Shown here: piece after piece, positions 1 through 7,263 of the stretch | How the letters are laid out: every line of letters begins with the position of its first letter | Numbering within the stretch: the first letter of the stretch is position 1 | Assembly (NCBI GenBank): GCA_027317105.1 | Contig: DAHVFH010000214.1 | Coordinates: 1 to 13,076, forward strand | DNA: 13,076 bases | Direction of reading: 5' to 3' | DNA from: Cytophagales bacterium | GTDB taxonomy: Bacteria > Bacteroidota > Bacteroidia > Cytophagales > Cyclobacteriaceae | The notes under the pieces: model-generated | Databases searched by the model: none | Told to the model about the DNA's origin: nothing | Seen by the model: only the letters and a program-made list of their open reading frames with translations | Program-made: the position numbers and the translations under genes

Positions 1-758
1 ATCCTAATTTAATTGAAGACCGCGTTTCGGGAAAATACCCAATTGTAGTCGGCCAAACAGATGGCCACCCAAAAATTATGCAAATGGATTGGCCGTTCTT
101 TCCTTTGATAAATCAATATGCCGATCACCCGATCACCCGAAACCTCGATGCTTCCATCACAAAATTTGTCAGCAGTATCGACACCGTGAAAGCCGTGGGT
201 GTAAAGAAAACCCCACTCCTGTTTTCTTCACCGTACTCACGCAAGATGACGGCTCCCGTAAAAGTAGGTGTTGATGAATTGCGAAGGCAATTAAAAGACG
301 AAGCATTCAATGAAGGCAAAATTCCGATCGCTTATTTATTGGAAGGAACGTTCACTTCATTATACAAAAATCGTTTTGCTCCTGAGGGCGTGGATACGAT
401 CGGCTTTCTAGATAAAAGTAAACCAACTAAAATTATAGTGATTGCCGATGGTGACTTGGCCCGAAACGATGTCAATCCACGCGATGGAAAACCCCAGCCG
501 CTTGGCTTCGACCCGATTTCGAAATACACGTTTGCCAACCAGGATTTACTTTTGAACATGGTCGCTTACCTTACCGATGAAGGCGGCTTGATCAACGCGC
601 GAAACAAAGAAGTGAAAATCCGCCCCTTGGATAAACAGAAAATAAAAAATGAACGGAGTTTTTGGCAAATTTTAAATATCGGTTTACCGCTTGTAGTGCT
701 ATTAATTTTTGGAATTGTACGGACTTATTTACGCAAATTGAAATATTCTCGTTTCTAA
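1..758 (+). CDS. gldG: GldG, gliding-motility-associated ABC transporter auxiliary protein (5' truncated)
   Basis: The frame is open from base 3 at the window edge, so the N-terminal half lies outside; 251 residues are visible, against roughly 550-570 for a whole GldG. The fragment has the GldG pattern: a VVGQTDG stretch, then WPFFPLINQYADHPIT and NLDA (fragment residues about 30-50), typical of the extracytoplasmic ABC_transp_aux domain. A single hydrophobic anchor follows at about residues 224-243 (IGLPLVVLLIFGIV), then a short basic tail ending KLKYSRF. In the family, GldG acts with GldF (membrane) and GldA (ATPase) as an ABC transporter tied to gliding motility; its substrate is not established. 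The internal ATG at 78 is not the real start, because homologous sequence continues upstream of it. The stop codon lies one base before the next gene's ATG, so the two are surely co-transcribed. Confidence 0.9.
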   Translation, partial: PNLIEDRVSGKYPIVVGQTDGHPKIMQMDWPFFPLINQYADHPITRNLDASITKFVSSIDTVKAVGVKKTPLLFSSPYSRKMTAPVKVGVDELRRQLKDEAFNEGKIPIAYLLEGTFTSLYKNRFAPEGVDTIGFLDKSKPTKIIVIADGDLARNDVNPRDGKPQPLGFDPISKYTFANQDLLLNMVAYLTDEGGLINARNKEVKIRPLDKQKIKNERSFWQILNIGLPLVVLLIFGIVRTYLRKLKYSRF

Positions 759-759
759 A

Positions 760-1686
760 ATGCAGCGGAAGAAAAACATACGGCTTTTGATTTCCCTGGC
801 GGGGATTATTTCCCTCACGATACTACTTTTTGTTTTTACGAATACAAAGTCAGGGTCTTCCGTAAACAAAGCGTTGTTTCAAATTGAAAACCTCGACAAA
901 GTTGATCAGGTAATCCTCGAATCGCCAAGAGGAAAAACTGAATTGAAATTCGATGGAACAAAATGGTTAGTTAACGACCACTATGAAGCGGACAACCAAA
1001 TGATTACCGTGCTTTTCGCCACACTGAAACAAACCATTGCCAAGCGGCCAGTGGCAGCCAATCAACAAGATTCTTTGCAAAAAGAAATTACCAAAAACGG
1101 AGTCAAGGTTTCCTACTTTGAAACGGGCATTCTAGCGAAAGAGTTTTGGGTAGACGGTAATTCACAAAAAACAGAAACCTATTTTCAAGGAAAGGATGGC
1201 AAGCCTTATGTGGTGGCGATACCCGGCTATCGGGTATTTGTGGCTTCTGTCTTTGAGTTGCCCACCAACGACTGGCGCAACAAACAGGTCTTTAACTTCA
1301 ACTGGCAAAATATCAAAAGCCTTGACGTAACTTTCCCTTCAGACGCCAAACAAAATTTCAAAGCCTCTTTTTCTGGAAAGTATTTTAGCATAGAAGGCAT
1401 CAACACCGACACTACCAAGTTGGATTTATTCATGGATGCGCTCTTTCAATTACGCGCTGAAAAAATCTTAGATACGCAACAAGCCAAAAGCTACGATAGC
1501 CTTGTGAAGCAAAAGCCGATCATGAAAATTGTGATTCAAGATATTGCACAACGAAATTATCCCTTAACGATTTTTCCAATCGACAAAGGCAAGCTTGTGG
1601 CAACTAACCAGAACGAACTTATTTTATTGAACCTGAATGATTTAACCAGCATTTTTAGAAAAAGAGATTATTTTATTGGTAAGTAG
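760..1686 (+). CDS. DUF4340 domain-containing membrane-anchored protein
   Basis: This 308-residue protein has a basic N-terminus (MQRKKNIR) and one membrane segment at about residues 9-27 (LLISLAGIISLTILLFVF); the rest is predicted to lie outside the cytoplasmic membrane. The body has the beta-rich DUF4340 style, with ILESPRGKTELKF then a KWLVND motif at about residues 50-73, and a DWRNKQVFNF motif near 171-180. DUF4340 proteins commonly follow gldF-gldG-type ABC transporter genes, and here the ATG comes one base after the gldG stop (TAA-A-ATG), a spacing that suggests translational coupling. A part in the same transporter complex is inferred from this context; no biochemical role is known to me. 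Length and frame look intact. It is the last gene of its operon: the following 550 bases hold only repeats. Confidence 0.82.
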   Translation: MQRKKNIRLLISLAGIISLTILLFVFTNTKSGSSVNKALFQIENLDKVDQVILESPRGKTELKFDGTKWLVNDHYEADNQMITVLFATLKQTIAKRPVAANQQDSLQKEITKNGVKVSYFETGILAKEFWVDGNSQKTETYFQGKDGKPYVVAIPGYRVFVASVFELPTNDWRNKQVFNFNWQNIKSLDVTFPSDAKQNFKASFSGKYFSIEGINTDTTKLDLFMDALFQLRAEKILDTQQAKSYDSLVKQKPIMKIVIQDIAQRNYPLTIFPIDKGKLVATNQNELILLNLNDLTSIFRKRDYFIGK

Positions 1687-1721
1687 TATAAACTCTTTGA
1701 TGTTATTACAAACTAATAATT

Positions 1722-1864
1722 AACGTCATCGCGAGCTCGAGCTTGGAAGGCGGGAAGGGCGAAGCGATCCCCTATCGAAGAAGGAGATTGCCCGCCTGGA
1801 TGGAACCTGTCGGACGGACTTCAAGCAACCGCACAAGTCCATCTCAGGTGTTCGCAATGACGTT
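1722..1864. repeat. MITE-like element with terminal inverted repeats
   Basis: Bases 1722-1734 (AACGTCATCGCGA) and 1852-1864 (TCGCAATGACGTT) are inverted copies of 13 bases with one mismatch. Inside lies a second inverted pair, AGGCGGG (1748-1754) and CCCGCCT (1791-1797), flanking a GGCGAAGCGATCCC segment. The CGTCAT(T/C)GCGAG...GCGAAGCGATC wording resembles dispersed palindromic repeats that I recall from many bacterial genomes, where they sit between genes and encode nothing. The size of 143 bases, the terminal repeats and the lack of an open frame fit a miniature non-autonomous element or a REP-like unit. Mobility is inference. Confidence 0.6.
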
Positions 1865-1920
1865 TAAAACTTTACATAAATCCTGTTCGTTAAGTAATTT
1901 AATTTTATAATGTTACACAT

Positions 1921-1946
1921 AACTAATAACTTGGCGTCATCGCGAG
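1921..1946 (+). repeat. partial second copy of the 1722 repeat end with its flank
   Basis: Bases 1921-1946 repeat 1711-1735 in the same direction: AACTAATAA, then a few differing bases, then CGTCATCGCGAG. The copy holds the left end of the MITE-like element plus about 10 bases of its flank, but no clear right end follows. It could be a truncated insertion or a local duplication. Confidence 0.5.
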
Positions 1947-2199
1947 TAAGAATACTGGAGCAGAACAAAAAGTTGAATGACAAAGAATTAACTTCGTAGG
2001 AAATCTTTGTGCCTGTTCGCGAGTATGGTTCTGGAAGAGAAGGTCAAAAAGTTTGGTACAACCCTTTTGGGGTTTGTCCGATTGGTAGCATGTCAATATC
2101 GGGTCTTTCAGGCGCAAAGGTTTTTTAAATATTTATCTTATGGAAAAGATATGAAAAAATGCAGCCGGTATCGATATATTTATATGTGGAGTAACCAAT

Positions 2200-2231
2200 G
2201 GCATTCTACACCCTTAAGCGTGTGGAATGCC
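2200..2231 (-). terminator. hairpin, likely terminator of the amtB-glnK operon
   Basis: GGCATTCTACAC (2200-2211) and GTGTGGAATGCC (2220-2231) form a 12-pair stem with an 8-base loop, starting 12 bases beyond the glnK stop. Read on the minus strand there is one C-A mismatch; read on the plus strand that position is a G-U pair, so it could also stop transcripts from the gldG side. No strong U-run follows on either strand, so it is a weak intrinsic terminator at best. Confidence 0.5.
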
Positions 2232-2242
2232 TCTGCGAAAAC

Positions 2243-2590
2243 CTAAATCGCATCCGGTCCCGTTTCACCGGTACGCAAACGTACTACCTCTTCTAACGGA
2301 AGCACAAATATTTTTCCGCTTCCAATCATACCACTTTCATTGGGTGTGGAGGCTTTTAGGATCGTGTCAACGGTGGGTTTCACAAAATCATCGTTCACCG
2401 CAATTTCAAGGCGTATATTAGGAACAAGGTTGGGCACCACCCGCTGGCCCCGATAAATTTCTTCCTGTTGCAATTGCCTTCCATGGCCCGACACATTATT
2501 CACTGTGATTCTTGAAATGCCCGCTTCAACGAGGGCGATGCGCACCTGGTCGAGTTGGTTTTCTCTTATAATGGCGATGATGAGTTTCAT
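2243..2590 (-). CDS. glnK: PII-type nitrogen regulatory protein (GlnK/GlnB family)
   Basis: A complete 115-residue PII protein that aligns with E. coli GlnB without gaps for its first 60 or so residues. Visible signatures are GHGRQ (35-39, with ligand-contacting Gln39), the T-loop EEIYRG (43-48), the B-loop region GSGKIFV, and the C-terminal RLRTGETG. PII proteins bind ATP/ADP and 2-oxoglutarate, sense nitrogen and carbon status, and plug AmtB through Arg47, which is present. Two changes stand out. Position 51, the usual uridylylated tyrosine, is valine (GQRVV), and position 58, a 2-oxoglutarate-contacting lysine in GlnB, is asparagine (VPNI). The segment before the B-loop is also longer (ASTPNESGMIG). 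It lies 54 bases downstream of amtB in the same operon, so GlnK is the likelier role. Confidence 0.93.
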   Translation of the reverse strand: MKLIIAIIRENQLDQVRIALVEAGISRITVNNVSGHGRQLQQEEIYRGQRVVPNLVPNIRLEIAVNDDFVKPTVDTILKASTPNESGMIGSGKIFVLPLEEVVRLRTGETGPDAI

Positions 2591-2644
2591 TTGAGTGGAG
2601 TCAATTTAAAAATTCAAAATTCAACATTTAAAATTTAATGTTTA

Positions 2645-3970
2645 TCAATTCGGGTTGATCATACCATACCCTCTTTCGCCATGATAGAAGTTATCTAATC
2701 CTTTCATCTCGGCTTCATCTGTTGACCGGAGCGTCACTACCTTGTCGAGTAAAAACAAAATCAACCAGGTGCCAACTGCTGCATAGGCAATGGCCACGCC
2801 CACGGCTGATAATTGAACACCTAATTGTTGCCACATCGTCCAACTGCCATCGGCAGCTGTAGCCGCTTCTCTCATCCAGCTTTCGCGGATAAAAAAGGTC
2901 AGGCAGATAGCACCGACAATTCCACCCACTCCATGGATTCCAAAAGCATCCAGCGTATCGTCATAGCCCAGTCTGTTTTTCAAAAGAATGGCGTAGTAAC
3001 AAAACAAGGAAGCAAGGATACCTAGCATAATTGCGCCTCCGGGCTGTACCACTCCTGCAGCCGGTGTGATAGCCACTAGACCAGCCAATACACCAGATAC
3101 AAATCCTAATGCAGTTGCTTTACCTTGATGAAAGGCTTCAATGATTACCCAGGCAATAGCACCCGCAGCTGCAGCCACTTGGGTAACGGTGATTGCCTGA
3201 GCACTCGTAAGGCCGCTTGTTAAACTACTTCCTGCATTGAAACCAAACCAACCTACCCACAAAAGCCCTGCGCCAATAAGTGTCATTACCAAATTGTTAG
3301 GCCGGATTTGCAAATGTTTAAAGGATTTTCGTCCGCCCAAATAGAGTGCTGCAACCAGTCCGCTCACTCCGGCAGAGATATGAACAACCGTGCCTCCGGC
3401 AAAATCAATAGCCCCTTTTGCGCCAAGGTTAAAAAGAAAACCGTCTGATGCCCACACCCAGTGGCACAAGGGATTATAAATAACAATACCCCACAAACCT
3501 ATAAATATACAGTAGCCTTTAAATGAAATGCGTTCGGCTATCGCACCCGCGATCAGTGCTGGCGTGATAATAGCAAACTTGGCTTGAAACATAGCGAAAA
3601 CATATTCTGGGATTCCGTTGGAAACAGATTCGTCAATGCCGCGCAATAAAAAATTAGCCGAATTCCAACCGAACCATCCACCCAAAACATTGGGACCAAA
3701 GGCCATGCTGTATCCGCAGATCACCCAAAGCAAGGTCATAATGCCCATAGCGGCAAAACTGTGCATCATTGTGCCCAGCACATTTTTTGTTCTTACAAGT
3801 CCTCCATAAAACATGGCCAAACCGGGTATCATTAGGAGCACCAACGTAGTTGAGGTAAGCATCCATGCGGTAGCCCCAGAATCTACAGTCGTTGACTGTG
3901 AAAAGCCATCTTGAAAGGAAAACAAGATTAAAATAAAGGAGCAAATTGCGAATAAATGTATTTTTTTCAT
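2645..3970 (-). CDS. amtB: ammonium transporter Amt family
   Basis: A 441-residue Amt/Mep/Rh channel in the cytoplasmic membrane that conducts ammonium. An N-terminal signal-peptide-like segment (about residues 1-25, ending DGFSQS) precedes the transmembrane core. Conserved positions are present: FYGGLVR (54-60), the periplasmic phenylalanine gate (Phe128 and Phe132 in FQAKF), AGAIAERI (141-148), Asp189 and the first pore histidine His197 in IDFAGGTVVHI, WVGWFGFNAGS (238-248), and the second pore histidine His346 in GIHGVGG. The C-terminal tail keeps GLDNFYHGERGY, the region that contacts PII in AmtB-GlnK complexes. The PII gene follows in the same operon. A good promoter match lies just upstream (4000-4029). 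Length is normal and all key residues are present. Confidence 0.97.
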   Translation of the reverse strand: MKKIHLFAICSFILILFSFQDGFSQSTTVDSGATAWMLTSTTLVLLMIPGLAMFYGGLVRTKNVLGTMMHSFAAMGIMTLLWVICGYSMAFGPNVLGGWFGWNSANFLLRGIDESVSNGIPEYVFAMFQAKFAIITPALIAGAIAERISFKGYCIFIGLWGIVIYNPLCHWVWASDGFLFNLGAKGAIDFAGGTVVHISAGVSGLVAALYLGGRKSFKHLQIRPNNLVMTLIGAGLLWVGWFGFNAGSSLTSGLTSAQAITVTQVAAAAGAIAWVIIEAFHQGKATALGFVSGVLAGLVAITPAAGVVQPGGAIMLGILASLFCYYAILLKNRLGYDDTLDAFGIHGVGGIVGAICLTFFIRESWMREAATAADGSWTMWQQLGVQLSAVGVAIAYAAVGTWLILFLLDKVVTLRSTDEAEMKGLDNFYHGERGYGMINPN

Positions 3971-3999
3971 CAGATAGGGTATAATTTTAACTTGCGCGC

Positions 4000-4029
4000 C
4001 AAAAATATAACCATTCCTTGTCTGATCAA
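4000..4029 (-). promoter_or_regulatory. candidate promoter of amtB-glnK
   Basis: On the minus strand, TTG (4029-4027), a 19-base spacer, and TATTTTTG (4007-4000) match the Bacteroidota sigma-A pattern TTG-N19-TAnnTTTG exactly. The start codon of amtB lies 29 bases further, leaving a leader of roughly 20-25 bases. This is the best-formed promoter match in the window. Confidence 0.65.
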
Positions 4030-4131
4030 GCGTTAGGTTGAAAGTTTTTTAACTTCTCAATTCCCGAATTCGATTGAATTCAATGGATATTGGTTTCACC
4101 AAAAGAAATGGCAATTGCTAAGAAGAAATAA

Positions 4132-4206
4132 CTTAGTGTCTTTGTGATTTAGTGGCAACACAAGCCTAAATCGGTCACCAAGACTCGAAGCCACGAAGAT
4201 TCACAG
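4132..4206. repeat. imperfect inverted repeat between topA and amtB
   Basis: CTTTGTGATTTAGTGGC (4140-4156) and the reverse complement of 4190-4206 (CTGTGAATCTTCGTGGC) agree at 11 of 17 positions. The wording (TGTCTTTGTG, TTAGTGGC) is like short dispersed intergenic repeats I recall from Bacteroidota. It starts about 20 bases beyond the topA stop and could help end topA transcripts, but it is too imperfect to call a terminator. Confidence 0.3.
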
Positions 4207-4227
4207 TAAACCAAAAATAGGGATAGG

Positions 4228-6564
4228 TTATGCTTTCTTCTTCCTCCCACCGCCAAATCTCCCTTTCTTCTCGGGAGCATTGGCCGCAAGGGTGACACAT
4301 TCTTCGAGGGTAAGTTCAGCCGGCTCTTTGCCTTTCGGGATTTTTACGTTCTTCTTTCCCGCTTTGATGTAAGGGCCGAAGCGTCCGTTCAAAATCTGGA
4401 TTTCTGGATTTTCATCGAACAACTTTATCGTTTTATTGGCATCGGCAACGCGTTTCGCTTCAATTAATTCTACCGCACGATCCGGTGCAATCGTATAAGG
4501 ATCTTCACCCTTTGGTATGGAAACAAATTTTTTGTTGTGTAGCACATACGGCCCGAACCGCCCAATGTTGGCCACTACCGGCAAGTCTTCAAACGTGCCT
4601 AGGTCGCGTGGCATCTTCATCAACTCCAGTGCATCTTCCAGTTTTATGTTCTCAATAAACTGACCGGTGCGCAGGCTGGCGAACTTTGGTTTCTCTCCGC
4701 CATTGTCGTCTGGGTTCTCTCCCACCTGAACATAGGCACCAAACTTGCCAAGCTTCACGTACACATTTTTTCCGGACTTCGGGTCAACCCCCAACTCACG
4801 GCTTTTATTTTGTACCGAAGAGCGCTCTACCAATTCTGTGGCAGTTACGGTTTTATGAAAAGGTTTATAAAAACCATCCAACATCTTTTGCCACTTCAGT
4901 TTTCCGCTGGCGATTTCATCAAACTCCTGCTCAATCTCAGCGGTGAATGAATAGTTAGTAATATCTGGAAAATGTTCCACCAAAAAATCATTAACGATCA
5001 TCGCGGTGTTGGTGGGGAACAATTTATTTTTTTCTGCCCCCGTAATTTCCGTTTCGCTACGCGAAGCAATTTTATCTTGCTTAAGATGGTGGACTTGATA
5101 TTTTCGCTCCACGCCCTCCCGTGCTTCTTTCACCACATAGCCGCGCTTCTGTACGGTAGATATTGTTGGTGCATACGTAGAAGGACGCCCGATGCCCAGC
5201 TCTTCTAATTTTTTCACCAAACTTGCTTCCGTATAGCGAGCGGGATGTCGCGAGAAAGTCTGTGTGGCGGTGAGTTGGTCCAGGTCAAGATTTTGACCTA
5301 CCGTCAGTGGTGGCAACACTTTTCCGCTTTCTTCATCATCCTCATCATCCTTCGATTCAAAATAGACTTTCAAAAAACCTTCGAATTTTATCACCTCACC
5401 TTGTGCGGTAAGTGTGCGTGGATTGGTGGATATGTTGATGACTGCTGTGGTTCGCTCCAGTTCGGCATCGGCCATTTGCGAGGCGATGGCGCGCTTCCAG
5501 ATTAAATCATAAAGGCGTTGTGCATTGCGATCGCCCCCCGGATCCATCAAAGAAAAATCGGTAGGGCGAATCGCTTCGTGAGCCTCTTGGGCTCCGGCCG
5601 ATTTGGTTTTGAATTTTCGCACATGCACGAACTCTTTTCCGTAGGCAGAATTAATTTGTGCCGTAGCCCCTGCGGTTGCCTCGTCCGACAAATTCAATGA
5701 GTCAGTTCGCATGTAAGAAATTTTTCCCGCCTCGTAAAGTTTCTGTGCGACCACCATCGTCTGCAATACAGAAAAACCCAATTTCCTTCCTGCTTCCTGT
5801 TGTAAGGTAGACGTAGTAAATGGTGGCGCAGGCGATTTCTTGGCCGGTTTCTTTTGCAAGTCGCCAATGCTGAACTTCGCCCCTTTACACGATTCTAAAA
5901 ATTTAAGCGCCTCTTCTTCAGTTTCAAATTTTTCAGGCAGATCAGCGACCAACTGCTTTCCTTTTCCTAAATCAAAAATAGCGGAAACTTTAAAGGAAGA
6001 CTTCGTGTCAAATTTTTCAATTTCACGTTCGCGCTCCACGACCAAACGCACGGCTACACTCTGTACCCGGCCAGCCGACAATCCAGTTTTTATTTTTTTC
6101 CAAAGAATGGGTGACAACTCAAAACCAACAAGACGATCCAATAAACGTCTTGCCTGTTGGGCATTCACCAAATCAATATCGATACCGCGTGGGTTTTTTA
6201 TCGCATTAAGAATCGCGTTCTTCGTGATCTCTGTAAAAACGATTCGCCTTGTTTTTTTATCGTTGAGATCAAGCACTTCCTTTAAATGCCATGAGATGGC
6301 TTCTCCTTCACGGTCTTCATCGGAAGCGAGGTAAACCATTTCAGCGGCCTTGGAAAGTGCTTTCAAGTTTTTGATCACGTCTTTCTTGTCGGCTGAAACC
6401 TCGTAGGTAGGCTCAAAGTTATTTTCGACATCAATGGCCCCATTGCCTTTGGCTAAGTCACGGATGTGGCCCATGCTAGATGCCACCTTGTAATCTTTAC
6501 CCAGGTAACCTTCAATTGTTTTCGCTTTCGCGGGAGACTCTACGATCACTAAATTCTTCGACAT
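4228..6564 (-). CDS. topA: DNA topoisomerase I (type IA)
   Basis: A 778-residue type IA topoisomerase that relaxes negative supercoils by passing one strand through a transient 5'-phosphotyrosine break. The N-terminal TOPRIM domain shows VIVESPAKAKTIEGYLG (Glu9, Lys13), MGHIRDL (31-37) and the metal-binding SDEDREGE (81-88). QARRLLDRLVGFELSP (137-152) and LSAGRVQSVAVRL (162-174) follow. The catalytic tyrosine is Tyr284 in KISYMRTDSL. EELGIGRPSTYAPTI (454-468) is also present. The C-terminus has repeated GKFGAYV, GRFGPYV and GRFGPYI units (about 606, 668 and 727) in place of cysteine zinc fingers; only two cysteines occur in the whole protein. It ends in a basic GGGRKKKA tail, and an acidic patch lies at 406-412. 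It appears to be a single gene, facing away from cysS. Confidence 0.97.
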   Translation of the reverse strand: MSKNLVIVESPAKAKTIEGYLGKDYKVASSMGHIRDLAKGNGAIDVENNFEPTYEVSADKKDVIKNLKALSKAAEMVYLASDEDREGEAISWHLKEVLDLNDKKTRRIVFTEITKNAILNAIKNPRGIDIDLVNAQQARRLLDRLVGFELSPILWKKIKTGLSAGRVQSVAVRLVVEREREIEKFDTKSSFKVSAIFDLGKGKQLVADLPEKFETEEEALKFLESCKGAKFSIGDLQKKPAKKSPAPPFTTSTLQQEAGRKLGFSVLQTMVVAQKLYEAGKISYMRTDSLNLSDEATAGATAQINSAYGKEFVHVRKFKTKSAGAQEAHEAIRPTDFSLMDPGGDRNAQRLYDLIWKRAIASQMADAELERTTAVINISTNPRTLTAQGEVIKFEGFLKVYFESKDDEDDEESGKVLPPLTVGQNLDLDQLTATQTFSRHPARYTEASLVKKLEELGIGRPSTYAPTISTVQKRGYVVKEAREGVERKYQVHHLKQDKIASRSETEITGAEKNKLFPTNTAMIVNDFLVEHFPDITNYSFTAEIEQEFDEIASGKLKWQKMLDGFYKPFHKTVTATELVERSSVQNKSRELGVDPKSGKNVYVKLGKFGAYVQVGENPDDNGGEKPKFASLRTGQFIENIKLEDALELMKMPRDLGTFEDLPVVANIGRFGPYVLHNKKFVSIPKGEDPYTIAPDRAVELIEAKRVADANKTIKLFDENPEIQILNGRFGPYIKAGKKNVKIPKGKEPAELTLEECVTLAANAPEKKGRFGGGRKKKA

Positions 6565-6591
6565 CGCTTATTTTTTTAACTTCAAAGACCC

Positions 6592-6620
6592 CAAATATCT
6601 ACATTTTTTTAAATACCAAA
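6592..6620 (-). promoter_or_regulatory. weak candidate promoter of topA
   Basis: On the minus strand TTTG (6620-6617) lies 17 bases before GATATTTG (6599-6592), which differs from TAnnTTTG at one base, and the spacer is two bases short of usual. The topA ATG follows 27 bases later. The position is right but the match is imperfect. Confidence 0.3.
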
Positions 6621-6925
6621 CTTTTGCAGGACTTAGAATAGGCCTTTTTTCGATAAACTGACATTGCCAATTTTTATTTTTATGCACTCATATTCTTGTA
6701 GTTAAGGACAGCTTTGACATTCAAATAAACGCTTTCAAAAAATAAAAAGACAAGATGTATTTCATTTGGAAAAATGGAATTCTTCTCCCCCAACTGGAGC
6801 AAGTATCTCCACTTGTGCCCTCACTGGATTATGAGGTATCTTTCTATTTTTAGTGACGATGAAAGATAGTTAGCGTATCGTCTCTGAGGCAGGAAAGGAT
6901 ACTTGACGTGGAATTTGATCCGAAA

Positions 6926-7165
6926 GGTAGAGCCATAGGCTCGCCTCATTTTGTAACCACGAACTTCAATCCGTGGTGCCAAGCATGCAATCCACGCCTT
7001 AGTGCCGTAGGCACGAGCCATATCTTTTGCAATATTTTCCGAGCCTACGGCTCTCTCCGCTTTACTCCTCCTCATCAATGGAATAAATTCCATTACGGGA
7101 TTGGCCGAGCCTACGGCTCTTGGATTCATTTCCAAATAGGCTCAAGGAAGAGCGATCCAAATAGG
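6926..7165. repeat. array of short palindromic hairpins
   Basis: At least six hairpins lie within 165 bases: GAGCC-ATA-GGCTC (6930-6942); ACCACG...CGTGGT (6956-6961 with 6972-6977); GTGCC-GTA-GGCAC (7002-7014); GAGCC-TAC-GGCTC (7041-7053 and again 7107-7119); and AATGGAAT-AA-ATTCCATT (7077-7094). CCGAGCCTACGGCTCT is an exact 16-base direct repeat (7039-7054 and 7105-7120), and TCCAAATAGG repeats at 7131-7140 and 7156-7165. The three-base centres and GAGCC/GTGCC arms resemble dispersed palindromic repeats that I recall from Bacteroidota intergenic regions. The region encodes no protein. It lies 70-330 bases upstream of cysS and could act as RNA structure, a protein-binding site, or only as repeat debris. 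Confidence 0.75.
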
Positions 7166-7240
7166 TAAAAACGCAAGAATTATTATGCGTTTGCCCTGTC
7201 TCCTTAGTTCACAAAATGGAATTTCTTTCAACATAAATGT

Positions 7241-7248
7241 TAATTTTG
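7241..7248 (+). promoter_or_regulatory. candidate -7 element of cysS, which decides its start
   Basis: TAATTTTG matches the Bacteroidota -7 consensus TAnnTTTG exactly and lies 15 bases before the ATG at 7264. No clear TTG appears at the expected -33 distance. If it is used, transcription starts near 7253-7256, downstream of the possible ATG at 7237, which would rule that start out. Confidence 0.5.
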
Positions 7249-7263
7249 GGGTCTTTCTACCGC

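Larger units (their letters stand above)
1687..2242. other. gene-free gap between converging genes, containing repeats
   Basis: This 556-base stretch separates the ends of the gldG operon (+) and the amtB-glnK operon (-), so no promoter is needed here. Short open frames occur on both strands but show no family signature. What is visible is an inverted-repeat element (1722-1864), a second partial copy (1921-1946) and a hairpin (2200-2231), listed separately. In 1947-2199 I see nothing I can name. Confidence 0.75.
6565..7263. other. 699-base gap between divergent topA and cysS
   Basis: This stretch holds the promoter candidates for the two flanking genes and a hairpin array (about 6926-7165) in its right half. 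Bases 6621-6900 are AT-rich; I see no gene there beyond a 32-codon open frame (6755-6853) with no convincing family match. Open frames crossing the array on both strands simply read through the palindromes (repeated AYGS residues) and are not genes. Confidence 0.7.

Noticed and set aside
1748..1797. Possible tRNA or structured RNA in the internal hairpin of the 1722 element
   Set aside because: No cloverleaf, T-loop GTTCRA motif or anticodon arm can be formed; the pairing fits a simple repeat hairpin.
1923..2246. Short open frames on both strands of the gap before glnK
   Set aside because: They lack conserved motifs and start in repeat sequence, and they fit chance frames in a gap between converging genes.
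5840..6334. 164-codon open frame on the plus strand opposite topA
   Set aside because: It lies antisense to the conserved topoisomerase core, is rich in serine and arginine, and matches no family style I know.
6755..6853. 32-codon frame beginning MYFIWKNGILLP, faintly like an aminotransferase class IV N-terminus
   Set aside because: It stops after 32 codons with no continuation in another frame, and the likeness is too short to trust.
6926..7165. CRISPR array
   Set aside because: Repeats are short, of several different types and irregularly spaced. There are no uniform spacers and no cas genes.
6821..7168. Open frames on both strands across the hairpin array
   Set aside because: Their residues come from reading through palindromes (repeated AYGS), and they show no domain.
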